A DNA stretch of 64,000 bases from the NCBI RefSeq assembly GCF_017168145.1, contig NZ_JADQTL010000008.1, forward strand, positions 1-64,000, given 5' to 3'. This stretch comes from Anaerovorax sp. IOR16. GTDB lineage: Bacteria; Bacillota; Clostridia; Peptostreptococcales; Anaerovoracaceae. The translations under genes were made by a program, and so were the position numbers. Under the pieces are notes generated by a model that worked only from the letters and a program-made list of their open reading frames with translations, did not search any database and had not been told where the DNA came from. Below are positions 1-9,332 of the stretch, one piece after another (the stretch's first letter is position 1; each line of letters opens with the position of its first letter).

Positions 1-290
1 CTTTCTTGTGTCATAGTTCCATCAGCAACTCTTTTTTCTAAAATATCTTTTTTCATTTGAAGCTGCTCTTGTTTAAACTCTTCCAATTTTCCAGCATCCT
101 TTGCAATGCTTCCATAAGTAACATTGTTTGCTGTTTTTTCTGAAACAACACTCTCAACTGTTTTTCCTGTAAGAGCTGCTACTGCTTCTGCAGGAGTTTT
201 ATAGTTTGAAGCTGCAAATGCAGTCAATGAGGTTGCACCAAGTGCGAGTACCATCATACCAACCGTTAAAGCTATTTTCGTTCTTTTCAT
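1..290 (-). CDS. DUF2680-like secreted protein, N-terminal part (runs off window)
   Basis: The first 96 codons are visible, starting at the ATG at 290-288 behind an AGGAGG ribosome binding site at about 298-305. The protein opens with a classic signal peptide (MKRTKIALTVGMMVLALG, then a TAFAAS cleavage region). It continues with the segment KTPAEAVAALTGKTVESV and a charged Lys/Glu/Gln-rich helix. This layout matches my memory of the clostridial DUF2680 family, which are small exported proteins of unknown function. The gene is truncated by the window edge, so its C-terminus, length and operon partners cannot be judged. Confidence 0.65.
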   Translation of the reverse strand, partial: MKRTKIALTVGMMVLALGATSLTAFAASNYKTPAEAVAALTGKTVESVVSEKTANNVTYGSIAKDAGKLEEFKQEQLQMKKDILEKRVADGTMTQE

Positions 291-456
291 ATAAAAGACC
301 TCCTTTTTTATATCTTCTCTAACAATTTTTATGGTTTAATAGTACCGAACAAATATGGCAAAAGTATGACATAAATTTTTAATTTTTATGGTATTTTTCT
401 GAACTTATTTTTTCGAAATATGATGTTCTTGAAAAGTAAATTAAAATTTTATAATT

Positions 457-3276
457 TTATTCTTTTTCTTTTAAAAACTGCAATGTCTCTTCCTCATTTA
501 GTGGCTTAGCAAATAAAAATCCTTGTGCTTGATTGCAATGATTTTTAATTAAGAAGTCAACTTGCTCTTGTGTCTCCACACCCTCAGCAATAACAGATAA
601 ATTTAGATTCTCAGCCAGTTCAATAATAATTTTTGCAATAATTCCATTATCACTATTTGGAATGTCTTTAATAAAGGAACGATCTATTTTAATCTTATCT
701 ACAGCAAATTTTTTCAAATAAGATAGAGAAGAATACCCTGTTCCAAAATCATCAATTGCAATTTTAACACCCATACTTTTTAATTCATTTAAAATTCTCT
801 CACATTCCTCCTGATTTTCCATTAAGATACCTTCCGTAATTTCCAGCTCTAATAGGTTAGCAGGTAGCCTCGTTTCTTTTAAAACTGAATGAATTAAACT
901 TATAATGTAAGGTTCTTTAAATTGTATTCTTGATAAATTTACACCAATACTGATTTTATGACCTTGACTATAAAGTTTATGTCCGAAATAGCAAGCTTCT
1001 CGGAGAACCCATTCTCCAATCTGCAAAATCATTGCAGATTCTTCCGCTAGAGGAATAAATATATATGGCATAATGCTTTCTTCACTGTTTTGTGGTTTCC
1101 AACGAATCAACGCTTCCATTCCAATTATTTGTCCACTTTGCATATCAATTTGCGGCTGATACTTAAGCGAAAATTCATGCTGCAAAAGTGCGTTTCTCAT
1201 TTTATTTTGTAATTCATATTTTTGCATTGATTGTTTATTGATATCTTTATTATAAAATTCAAAACGATTTGCTTTGCTCCTTTTTGCGCTGTTTAAAGCT
1301 GAAGTTGCAGTTTTCAATAAGACATCAAAGCTATCTGCGTCCTTTGGATAAATCCCGACACCGATTCCGGCAGCAATATATACCTCTTCCAAATCAATAT
1401 AATATTTAGAATTTATCTCTTGATCCAGTCTTGTGACAAAAGTATAAAGATCATTAATTGATTTAATATTTGTTTTCAGAATCGCAAATTCATCATTCCC
1501 TAATCTTGCAAGGCAATCATTTTTCTCTTCAAATTTTTTTAATTTTTCAGAAAGAGCAACTAGTACTTTATTCCCAAATTCATATCCTTTCGCCTCATTA
1601 ATCAGTCTAAAATCATTAATATTTATAATAATTAAAGCACACATTAAATTTTCTTGATGCATTAATTTTTTAAAAAATTCTTCAAAATACGTTTTGCTTC
1701 GTAGTTTTGTCAAAGAATCTAAATACTTCAATTCATAAACATCTTTTTCTCTTTGCTTATAGTTTGTTATATCTATCACACTTCCAATATAATAATCTTC
1801 TTTATTGTATTGAACGACATCAATCTTTAAAAATAAATAATAAGTTTGCCCCTGTGCATTCTGATACTCAATTTCTTCTTTTACCTGTTTGTTTTTATAA
1901 ATATTATTTAATAACTCTTTATGTAAATGAATCATATCATCAATAATCTGATGATTCCTTAAATCATCTTGCGAATATCCGGATATCTTTTCAAATGCAG
2001 AATTACAATACAAACAAACATAATTTTGATCTACAATAAAAATTCCTTCATCTGTTTTGGATAGAAGCTTCAATATCATTTCCAGCCTCGTTTGAATTTT
2101 TATTTTTTTATTGATTTCTTCCGATAATTTTATATTTTTATGTTCAATTTCGATCATATATTGGGCCATTTTCTTCGTCATAAAAGAAAGGCCCTTTGTT
2201 AAAATACCAATTTCATCTTCTCTTTTAAAATAATCTTGCGGCAAACAAATCGTTCGATTGTTATTGCTATATCCTTCGATTTCTCTTGAAATAACAACAA
2301 TTGGTTTTGATATACTAAATTGCAATAAACAAACTAATAATGCCGTGATAACAATGATAGCAATTAATGCTAAATAAAATATCTGCATTAAGCGATGCAA
2401 TGGCGCAAAGACTTCTTTTATTGGAATTACAGTAACGACTGACCAATTTGCATTTTCTATAGGACTATAAGCTACAAAATACGCTTTATTATTAATTGTA
2501 ACCTGCGTTACGCCTTTTTGATTTGAAATCAGCTTATCTAAAGTAATACCATATGCTTGATTAAAAGAAGGCTTTTCAGACATTTCTTCTTGATATTCAG
2601 GATGATAAAGAATATCTTCATTTTTATCCAGAATCATAGCATAACCATCTTGCCCTATATGATGAGTTTTCATCATTTTATAGAGGTCATCAATCATTAA
2701 ATCCAAACCAAATGCACCTAAATTCTTTCCATTTTCAATAATAGGTACCGCAATGGTTATCACTTTCTTATTTGTTATAATATCGATATATGGATTGGTT
2801 ACCGTAACTTTCCCTGCCTGAATCGTCTCAATATACCATGGTCTTTTACTTAAATCAAAATCCCATCTTATTTCATATCCATACTGGTTGGTAACAATAT
2901 CACTCGCTTCATCCAAAGCAATATAAGATAAAGCGATGTTTTCATCCATCATAGCGATGTCATCCAATTGTTTTGTTACTCGTACATAAAGAGGGTGTTT
3001 CTGTTTATCTGATCTGTCTCTGACATCTTTCGTAATGTTTATAAAATCTGTATTTGTCATCATTTCGGATGTTATTATAATATATTTTTGCATAAACATC
3101 TCAATTTCTATAGCAATTCGGCCAGCCTCTTTTGACAGCTCCTCTTTTCGTACTGTTTCAAAATAATCACGTACTTGCGTATTTAAATAAAAACCAAATA
3201 TACAAAAAATTAACAAGAGAAAGATACTATGTGCAAGTAAAATTTTTCTTATAATACTCTTTTTAAACCAATGCAT
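457..3276 (-). CDS. Membrane sensor with Cache, PAS, degenerate GGDEF and EAL domains (c-di-GMP phosphodiesterase)
   Basis: The 939-residue protein has a membrane segment near residues 13-32, an extracytoplasmic dCache-type sensor region (about 40-285), a second membrane segment (about 298-318) with a HAMP-like linker, a PAS domain (about 405-515), a GGDEF domain (about 525-685) and a C-terminal EAL domain (about 700-935). The EAL domain keeps its signature residues: EALIRW, ELEITEG, DDFGTGYSS, KIDRSF and AEGVE. The GGDEF loop reads LGNDEF, so one catalytic glycine is replaced and cyclase activity is doubtful. The expected role is hydrolysis of cyclic di-GMP in response to an external ligand. 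It starts at an ATG behind GAGGGG, 21 bp after the metallo-beta-lactamase gene, as the last gene of a three-gene operon that begins with a diguanylate cyclase. Confidence 0.9.
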   Translation of the reverse strand: MHWFKKSIIRKILLAHSIFLLLIFCIFGFYLNTQVRDYFETVRKEELSKEAGRIAIEIEMFMQKYIIITSEMMTNTDFINITKDVRDRSDKQKHPLYVRVTKQLDDIAMMDENIALSYIALDEASDIVTNQYGYEIRWDFDLSKRPWYIETIQAGKVTVTNPYIDIITNKKVITIAVPIIENGKNLGAFGLDLMIDDLYKMMKTHHIGQDGYAMILDKNEDILYHPEYQEEMSEKPSFNQAYGITLDKLISNQKGVTQVTINNKAYFVAYSPIENANWSVVTVIPIKEVFAPLHRLMQIFYLALIAIIVITALLVCLLQFSISKPIVVISREIEGYSNNNRTICLPQDYFKREDEIGILTKGLSFMTKKMAQYMIEIEHKNIKLSEEINKKIKIQTRLEMILKLLSKTDEGIFIVDQNYVCLYCNSAFEKISGYSQDDLRNHQIIDDMIHLHKELLNNIYKNKQVKEEIEYQNAQGQTYYLFLKIDVVQYNKEDYYIGSVIDITNYKQREKDVYELKYLDSLTKLRSKTYFEEFFKKLMHQENLMCALIIININDFRLINEAKGYEFGNKVLVALSEKLKKFEEKNDCLARLGNDEFAILKTNIKSINDLYTFVTRLDQEINSKYYIDLEEVYIAAGIGVGIYPKDADSFDVLLKTATSALNSAKRSKANRFEFYNKDINKQSMQKYELQNKMRNALLQHEFSLKYQPQIDMQSGQIIGMEALIRWKPQNSEESIMPYIFIPLAEESAMILQIGEWVLREACYFGHKLYSQGHKISIGVNLSRIQFKEPYIISLIHSVLKETRLPANLLELEITEGILMENQEECERILNELKSMGVKIAIDDFGTGYSSLSYLKKFAVDKIKIDRSFIKDIPNSDNGIIAKIIIELAENLNLSVIAEGVETQEQVDFLIKNHCNQAQGFLFAKPLNEEETLQFLKEKE

Positions 3277-3297
3277 CCTGTTACCCCTCTAAACTTT

Positions 3298-4128
3298 TTA
3301 TAATTGATTACTAAAGCAAGAACCGGTTGATAAATACATAATTTGTTCCCCCATAGTTTCTTTCAGCTGATGGAAAGCGTCAACACCTGTACAATGACAG
3401 GTTAGATAAGTAGAGTTTGTTTCTTTTAGAAACTGTCCAATTTCTTTCACAATTTTCGGATTTTCCGTTTGATCACATGAGTGATTATACAAGTGAAATC
3501 CACCTATTACCAGTCTTGGAAAACAACCTTTTCTTTGATAAAAATTCTCTAATATATTTACAATGCCATTGTGTGCACATCCTGCGACAAGTATCATTCC
3601 TTTCTCTTCTTTGATGATTAAATTTTGTTCATGCATGAAATCATCAAGAACCAAGGAACCTTTCATTTCTTTCAATAACTCCTTATTGCCAGACGGTTTA
3701 TATTTTTGACCTTTAACATTGGATAAAAGTTCCATATCATCATCAATAATAAAATTATCTTTTACAAATACAAATCGATCATTTGGAAGTAAACTTTGAT
3801 CTAATCCGATATACTTTTTTTCACCATCTTTACGATTTGCAAAATATTTTCCAAATGCATTTTGATTTAATAAAATTTTTGCTTTATCATTTATTTTTAA
3901 GAATGTAGCTAGACCACCGCCATGATCATAATGCCCGTGAGAAAGTATTGCAATGTCAACTTCTCTTAAATCAACGCCCATTTTTTTTGCATTTTCCGAA
4001 AAAAGCGCACTTGCCCCCGTATCAAATAAAATTTTATGATTTTGTGTTTCAATATATAGGCTCAATCCATGTTCACAATAAATATCATCGAAAACGGAAG
4101 TGTTCTCTACCAGCATTTTTAAAATCAT
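3298..4128 (-). CDS. Metallo-beta-lactamase-fold hydrolase (COG1237-like)
   Basis: The 276-residue cytoplasmic protein carries the binuclear metal motif SHGHYDHGGGL near residue 62, further metal-ligand candidates in VAGCAHNGIVNIL (about 180) and a late His in YLTCHCTGVDAFHQL. This arrangement resembles the COG1237 branch of the superfamily, whose members are annotated as metal-dependent hydrolases related to archaeal pterin-ring synthesis enzymes. The true substrate is unknown. Its ATG overlaps the stop codon of the upstream diguanylate cyclase gene (ATGA overlap, 4125-4128), which implies translational coupling. The next gene is an EAL phosphodiesterase, so a role in cyclic di-GMP signalling is possible but purely contextual. 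Confidence 0.8.
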   Translation of the reverse strand: MILKMLVENTSVFDDIYCEHGLSLYIETQNHKILFDTGASALFSENAKKMGVDLREVDIAILSHGHYDHGGGLATFLKINDKAKILLNQNAFGKYFANRKDGEKKYIGLDQSLLPNDRFVFVKDNFIIDDDMELLSNVKGQKYKPSGNKELLKEMKGSLVLDDFMHEQNLIIKEEKGMILVAGCAHNGIVNILENFYQRKGCFPRLVIGGFHLYNHSCDQTENPKIVKEIGQFLKETNSTYLTCHCTGVDAFHQLKETMGEQIMYLSTGSCFSNQL

Positions 4129-6278
4129 AAGATGTCCCCCTCCTCCTTTATCCTTTTTTTATCTGCATACATATTAGAATCTGCTTCTTTTTCTAACTCA
4201 AAGATAGATTTTTTATTGTCTTGTCGATAAGAATATCCAAAAGCTACTGAAGGTATTAATTTATCTTCTTCACTGATTACAATAGGATTTTCATTTAAAT
4301 ATTCTCTTATTTTAACAATTAGAGTTTCTGCAGATTGAGTATTTTCTTCAAATAGAATAATATAGAATTCATCTCCACCATACCGATAAAGATAAGCGCT
4401 CTTAGGCAATATTTGATGTAAACTTCTAGAAAACAACTTTAAGAGTTCATCGCCAAGTTGATGCCCATACTTATCATTTACAATCTTTAAATTATTCAAA
4501 TCTGCAATGATGAGAGTTTGTGGATATACTTTCTCATCAATGGTATCCCGGACTTTTGTGAGGTAATGATTTCTATTTTTTAAATTTGTCAATGTATCAG
4601 TGTACAAAAGCTCTTCTCTGGCATTTAAAAGTTCTATTTTTTTCTTTTCCATAATTAAGTCTTTTTTAATTTTATAAGTTAGAATAGCCAATAAAATTAA
4701 CAAAATCGCCATTCCTGATATTATAAAGACCAATCGTTCTTCTTTTATAATGTTTTGTCTATGAGGTATTTCTGCATATCCTGTCTTTGACAATTCTTCA
4801 ATATCCAATAATGGGATAACTTTGTCAATAATCGAAGCCAAATAAACCTTATCTTTATTTACACCATAATACAAATAAGAATCTGAATTAGTAACTCCCT
4901 TTTCACATAGATTATATAATTCCAATTCACCAATATAATATCTCACTACGGTTGGATTTTCGATTAAATAATCCGCTTTGCCTATACTGACTAGGTTTAA
5001 AGATTCCATAATGTTATTTGTTTCAATAATATTAACATTAACTAGATTTTTTTCCAGAACTTCTTTATGCCAAAATCCATTGATAACAGCAACTTTTTTA
5101 TCTTCCAATCCAAAAATATCTCTGACATCTAAGCTGTCTTTTCTTCCAACAATAATATCTCGTTCCTTACTGAATGCTCTAGGAAATATGATATGTTTTG
5201 AACGTTCTTCTGTCTTTGCAATATTTAAAATATCAATTTCACCTTGCTTTAATTTTTCATATAGTGTATCAAAATCATCATATACATAAGTAAACGTTAT
5301 TCCAGTTTTGCTTCCGATTTCTTTAATAATTTCAGCACTGATTCCAAGATATTCTCCATCGCTATAATAATCAAAAGGGAGATAATCTTTTGTAATACCA
5401 AAAACAGCTTTTCCATCCTGCTTTAAATAATTTAACTCATCTTCATTTAGGTTCATGATTTTTCGATAATACTTTATTTCATTCTCCCTAATAAACTCCT
5501 TAAGCTTATTGTCCTCAATCGATTCAATTTCATCATTCAAGATTTCTGCTAGAATTGCATCTTCTTTTCTTGTTGAAAAAGTCAACTCTGAATTGATTTT
5601 ATTAATTTTGAAAACATACTTTAAATCTGGATAGGTGTATGTATAATCATAAATAACAGCGCCTCCTGCAGTGATAAAAGCATCAATTAAACCTCTATGT
5701 ACTGCTTCCACTCCATCATTTTTGTCATCAAATACAAATTTCTGATAGTTGATTTTATTGTATAATTTAGGCAACAATTCTATAATAATATCATCTTTGA
5801 CAAACCCCACTTTTCTTTGATCGATATCACCAATTGTTTGAATGGTACTTCCATCTTTTGTAATAATCGCATATGGATTTTTATAAACCGGCTTTGTAAA
5901 CGACATCCATTTTTTTCTTTCCTCTGATTCATTTGCTGCAAAGAGAATGTCAACATGTCCATTTAACAAATCTTGATAGATCTCAGACCAACTTCGAGTA
6001 TCAATTTTAATTTTTATTCCTAAATCTTCACTGATATAATCCATCAGAGGAATAATATACCCCTCTTCTTTTCCGTTATAATCAAAATACTCCATGCCAG
6101 AATAGGGATCTACACCCAAAATAAAAGTACGTCCTTTATTTTCTTCTAGATATTTTTCTTTCTCTGCCATGGTAGTACTAAAACTCTTTTCCGACGATCC
6201 AAAAACTAGGACGAAAGTAAAAAGAAGCAAAATATATTTCCGGATATGTTTTTTCAAATGATTCACCCCATTATCCAT
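4125..6278 (-). CDS. Membrane diguanylate cyclase with two solute-binding (SBP_bac_3) sensor domains
   Basis: The 717-residue protein has an N-terminal signal/anchor segment, two tandem periplasmic solute-binding domains of the amino-acid-binding type (about 50-265 and 290-510), a membrane segment (about 527-546) and a C-terminal GGDEF domain. The GGDEF motif is intact (RYGGDEFYIILF) and no RxxD inhibitory site is seen just before it. It should make cyclic di-GMP when an extracellular small molecule binds. The annotated start encodes MDNGVNHLKK. A TTG seven codons later (6257), directly behind GGGGTGA, gives a cleaner signal peptide (KKHIRKYILLLF) and may be the true start. It is the first gene of a three-gene operon with a metallo-hydrolase and an EAL phosphodiesterase. 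Confidence 0.88.
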   Translation of the reverse strand: MDNGVNHLKKHIRKYILLLFTFVLVFGSSEKSFSTTMAEKEKYLEENKGRTFILGVDPYSGMEYFDYNGKEEGYIIPLMDYISEDLGIKIKIDTRSWSEIYQDLLNGHVDILFAANESEERKKWMSFTKPVYKNPYAIITKDGSTIQTIGDIDQRKVGFVKDDIIIELLPKLYNKINYQKFVFDDKNDGVEAVHRGLIDAFITAGGAVIYDYTYTYPDLKYVFKINKINSELTFSTRKEDAILAEILNDEIESIEDNKLKEFIRENEIKYYRKIMNLNEDELNYLKQDGKAVFGITKDYLPFDYYSDGEYLGISAEIIKEIGSKTGITFTYVYDDFDTLYEKLKQGEIDILNIAKTEERSKHIIFPRAFSKERDIIVGRKDSLDVRDIFGLEDKKVAVINGFWHKEVLEKNLVNVNIIETNNIMESLNLVSIGKADYLIENPTVVRYYIGELELYNLCEKGVTNSDSYLYYGVNKDKVYLASIIDKVIPLLDIEELSKTGYAEIPHRQNIIKEERLVFIISGMAILLILLAILTYKIKKDLIMEKKKIELLNAREELLYTDTLTNLKNRNHYLTKVRDTIDEKVYPQTLIIADLNNLKIVNDKYGHQLGDELLKLFSRSLHQILPKSAYLYRYGGDEFYIILFEENTQSAETLIVKIREYLNENPIVISEEDKLIPSVAFGYSYRQDNKKSIFELEKEADSNMYADKKRIKEEGDIL

Positions 6279-6424
6279 TTACTTTTTTAAGGCCTTTATC
6301 ATCATAATGGTTTTCTTAATCGTTTTCTCAATCCTTTACCCTTTTATAATCAATTTTAGTATTTAAAACATTATATCTTATTTTCTTTCTATACCGCAAT
6401 TCATTTTACCTTTTTTTACTAATT

Positions 6425-6466
6425 AAAAGACAAAACAATTAGAATTAACTAATTGTTTTGTCTTTT
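6425..6466. terminator. Perfect 18-bp inverted repeat, probable terminator
   Basis: Left arm 6425-6442 and right arm 6449-6466 are exact reverse complements around a 6-nt loop, and the stem ends in TTTT on either strand. It lies just downstream of the tRNA-binding protein gene, whose stop is at 6509 on the minus strand, and upstream of the diguanylate cyclase operon. Confidence 0.7.
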
Positions 6467-6508
6467 GTAATAATTTATTGTTTCATTAATAATATTAACG
6501 GATCTTAT

Positions 6509-6856
6509 TCATCCAACAGTGGTTCCATTCGGTACTGCTTTTTCTGGCTGAGCTAGTACCGGTATAATTCCATCCTTATATCCGATATCAAATAACATTC
6601 CCTCTGATATCTCTCCTGCCATTTTTTTTGGTGCAAGATTGACAACAAACAGAGCTTGTTTTCCTTCTATCTCACATGGATTCTCTCGTTCCCCTTTCAT
6701 ACCAACCAGTATATTCCTTTTAAAGTCTCCAAAGTCTACCGATAATTTGACTAACTTATTTGAATTTTTCACATCGGAGACTTGCATAATCGTACCAACT
6801 CTTATATCTACTTGATCCAAAACATCCATTGTTATGTTTTCTTTTATCTCTTGCAC
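6509..6856 (-). CDS. tRNA-binding OB-fold protein (CsaA / MetRS C-terminal type)
   Basis: The 115-residue protein is a stand-alone tRNA-binding domain of the CsaA, Arc1p and methionyl-tRNA synthetase beta family. It shows the usual landmarks: VDIRVGTI near the N-terminus, NKLVKLSVDFG, ILVGM, VNLAPKKMAG and EGMLFD. Length fits CsaA (about 110). The start is a GTG (6856-6854) one base after the stop of the upstream flavoprotein gene, with a GAGGG site inside that gene's end, so the two are translationally coupled. An internal ATG (codon 10) is less likely because it lacks a good ribosome site. Whether it acts as a chaperone or tRNA binder cannot be told. Confidence 0.82.
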   Translation of the reverse strand: MQEIKENITMDVLDQVDIRVGTIMQVSDVKNSNKLVKLSVDFGDFKRNILVGMKGERENPCEIEGKQALFVVNLAPKKMAGEISEGMLFDIGYKDGIIPVLAQPEKAVPNGTTVG

Positions 6857-6857
6857 T

Positions 6858-7325
6858 TTATTTACCCTCTTTTCCTGTCATATGGTCAATCACAATTTCA
6901 ATAACATTCACCGCGTCGATGGCTTTATCAATGTACTTTTCACCACTCTCGATATATGCAGAAGAATATTTTTCAATCAACGCCATTAATCCAGCCCGTT
7001 TTTCATTTTTATCTTTTAGAATTCTGGCTTTTCCAAATATAACTGCACTTCGGTACACGGTATCAAATTTTTCCGGCAGGACCGTGTCTTGTTCAATAAC
7101 ACTGAACGATACCTTTGGCTCTTTTATAATCGAGTCAATTTTATGTCCTTGCATTGCACCATGAAAATATATTTTATTATCTTTGTAGGCATAACTGATT
7201 GGCAGTGAATAAGGATAACCGTCATCCCCTGCAAGAGCAAGCGTACCATGAGACATTTTTTCCAACATTTTAATTGTCTCTTCCATTGGCAATTGCTTTT
7301 CTTTTCTTCTCATTTCTCGAAACAT
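6858..7325 (-). CDS. Pyridoxamine 5'-phosphate oxidase-family flavoprotein (NimA-like)
   Basis: The 155-residue protein begins MFREMRRKEKQL, the typical opening of the NimA/Pyridox_ox_2 group. It contains the split-barrel FMN-binding pattern (GTLALAGDDGYPYSLPISY, then KIYFHGAMQGHKIDSI). Family members bind FMN and some reduce nitroimidazole drugs, but most have no known substrate. The gene precedes the tRNA-binding protein gene with a one-base gap, so they form a two-gene operon. Nothing in the sequence specifically supports drug resistance. Confidence 0.82.
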   Translation of the reverse strand: MFREMRRKEKQLPMEETIKMLEKMSHGTLALAGDDGYPYSLPISYAYKDNKIYFHGAMQGHKIDSIIKEPKVSFSVIEQDTVLPEKFDTVYRSAVIFGKARILKDKNEKRAGLMALIEKYSSAYIESGEKYIDKAIDAVNVIEIVIDHMTGKEGK

Positions 7326-7375
7326 AACTTCCTCCTTTTCTCTAACCTTTTACTAATTAATTCAATTTTACCTAT

Positions 7376-8863
7376 TTATCTTACTTTTTTCAAATAATCA
7401 TCTATCATTTGGTCTTCTAAATTTTCAACTTGAATACTTTTATACTTTTGATTGCTAAAAATACTTACGTTGCAATTTGCCAGCTTTCTCTTTTTTTGAA
7501 AGTATGTATAAGATTTTCCTATAGACTGCACTGCACTTTTTTTAACAACTGTTCCAACCTTGTAAAATCCATTGTAAGACATAACAAGTAAATCCTTTTC
7601 CATCCCAACCGCAGTATTTTTAAATTGCATATATCCTAAAATTAAGGCAAAGGGAAACAACAGGACACTTAAAAATCCAAATGAAAAGTAATATGTAAAA
7701 ATGCCTGCCAGAATGGCAATAAAAACGAGTTTTTTCCATATAAATCGAATCAGAGCACGTTTCGGAGGTACTTGCATACAACCACCAAAATTGAATTCCG
7801 GTAAAATATCATTTATAATTTTACGTTCTAAATCAACATTGCAAATTGGAAATAAAATTGCAGATTCCCCTTTTTCATCCCCATAGCCAATACTTTCAAT
7901 TTCTAAGGTTTTAATATGAAATAACTGCATAATTAGATTTTGTTTGCTATGAATCCCTTTTATTTTATTTCGAGCAAACGAATAATGTTTTTCATTTAAT
8001 AAACCATACCGAATATTTAATTTATCCTTATCCACATAAACTTTGAAATTATAATATCGAATAAAACTCTGTAATACTGATAAGGTTATACTTATAACTA
8101 AAATTGCTCCTATAATCCATATCGCTTTTGTCAATAAATATTGAATTGTAAAATGCCCTTTATCAAATAGTTTAATATCAAAAATATCCAAAAAGTAATC
8201 ATCTAAGAATGTATAGGCGACAAAAATAATACCGATTCCCTTAGCAATTGCATTTGAAGTTAATGCATAAAGCATGAGCTGACTAGAATTTAAAGTATAG
8301 CAGTCATAAGATACCTCTTCCAGTACTGTTTCATCATCCTTCCGATTTAGGATAAGATTACGAATCTCTATTGCTTTCTCTTTATTCAATAATAGCGACA
8401 GTTCACTTTCATCCTTTGAAAGACTGGCTGTATCAATTTTAATCTTAGCAAGACCAAAAGCTTTTTCAAGTATACCCTGTGATAAATCAACTGTATTTAC
8501 TTTCTTGAATTGGATTTCTCTGATTTTTATATTCATAAGTCCGCTTTTATAATAAATTGCTTCATCTTTAAAATAAAAAATTTGATTATACCAATCAATC
8601 ATGCTGAAAAACATCACGAAAGACAGAATTATAAATAAAGCAAAAAAAATCGCAGAAAAACCAAAATCACTATGCATATTCTTTATTACAATAATTATTA
8701 AGAAGATCCAGCTCATAAGCTTTCTTAAGAACAAATAAAGAATTTTACATGCATGGTTGCGCTCTACCTCATCAAATTCATCCACTTCCTCAATTATATC
8801 TTGTGAATTTCTACTAATGTTTTGGTGATTTTTTAATTCTTCTTTGTTATTCAATGTCTTCAC
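7376..8863 (-). CDS. YdbT-like membrane protein with bacterial PH (bPH_2) domains
   Basis: The 495-residue protein has several hydrophobic segments (about 48-85, 205-225, 245-265 and 375-410) interspersed with bacterial pleckstrin-homology segments, such as YKSGLMNIKIREIQFKKVNTVDLSQG and a later copy around NIRYGLLNEKHYSFARNKI. This matches the Bacillus YdbT family of membrane proteins of poorly defined function. It overlaps the upstream YdbS-like gene by 17 bp. That YdbS-YdbT pairing is conserved in Firmicutes, which strengthens the call. In Bacillus the pair has been linked to resistance to some antimicrobial compounds, but no such role can be read here. Confidence 0.8.
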   Translation of the reverse strand: MKTLNNKEELKNHQNISRNSQDIIEEVDEFDEVERNHACKILYLFLRKLMSWIFLIIIVIKNMHSDFGFSAIFFALFIILSFVMFFSMIDWYNQIFYFKDEAIYYKSGLMNIKIREIQFKKVNTVDLSQGILEKAFGLAKIKIDTASLSKDESELSLLLNKEKAIEIRNLILNRKDDETVLEEVSYDCYTLNSSQLMLYALTSNAIAKGIGIIFVAYTFLDDYFLDIFDIKLFDKGHFTIQYLLTKAIWIIGAILVISITLSVLQSFIRYYNFKVYVDKDKLNIRYGLLNEKHYSFARNKIKGIHSKQNLIMQLFHIKTLEIESIGYGDEKGESAILFPICNVDLERKIINDILPEFNFGGCMQVPPKRALIRFIWKKLVFIAILAGIFTYYFSFGFLSVLLFPFALILGYMQFKNTAVGMEKDLLVMSYNGFYKVGTVVKKSAVQSIGKSYTYFQKKRKLANCNVSIFSNQKYKSIQVENLEDQMIDDYLKKVR

Positions 8864-9332
8864 TCATTTCTATCATTGCTTTTAATCTTTGTGAAATCTC
8901 ATTCGCCTCTTCTAATGTTAATGCCGGTATTTCATGTACATCACTTGCTGTATTAATATTTAAGGAAGCAAGATGAAAACTCTGATAAATTGGTCCTTGT
9001 TCAATCTCAATGTATTGTATCCTAGAGATTGGAATGATTACCTTATTTCGTACCAATACACCATGAATCAATTCAATACGATCTTCTTGGATACTGTATT
9101 TCCACTCTTTATATTGGATCACTGGCATAATAAAAGTATTCATTAAAAAACAAAAAGCTAAAAGAATCGTTAAACCATTCAAACCATATTTTACCTCAAA
9201 AATACTTCCAAAGTTCGGCATTATTAACTTATAAACAACCGGATAATAAATTGCAAAAAATATCACTAAAGAAATCGTTCTTCCAATCATCCAAGCCTTC
9301 ACTGCATTTTTCTGTATACGACTATATTCCAT
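8847..9332 (-). CDS. YdbS-like membrane protein with one PH domain
   Basis: The 161-residue protein has two membrane segments (about 14-35 and 48-72) followed by one bPH_2 domain (YSIQEDRIELIHGVLVRNKVI, then ISRIQYIEIEQGPIYQ, where a Q-G-P turn is typical of the family). It is the short partner of the YdbT-like protein next to it and overlaps both neighbours (17 bp downstream, 11 bp upstream), so the three genes are translationally coupled. Molecular function is unknown. Confidence 0.8.
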   Translation of the reverse strand: MEYSRIQKNAVKAWMIGRTISLVIFFAIYYPVVYKLIMPNFGSIFEVKYGLNGLTILLAFCFLMNTFIMPVIQYKEWKYSIQEDRIELIHGVLVRNKVIIPISRIQYIEIEQGPIYQSFHLASLNINTASDVHEIPALTLEEANEISQRLKAMIEMSEDIE

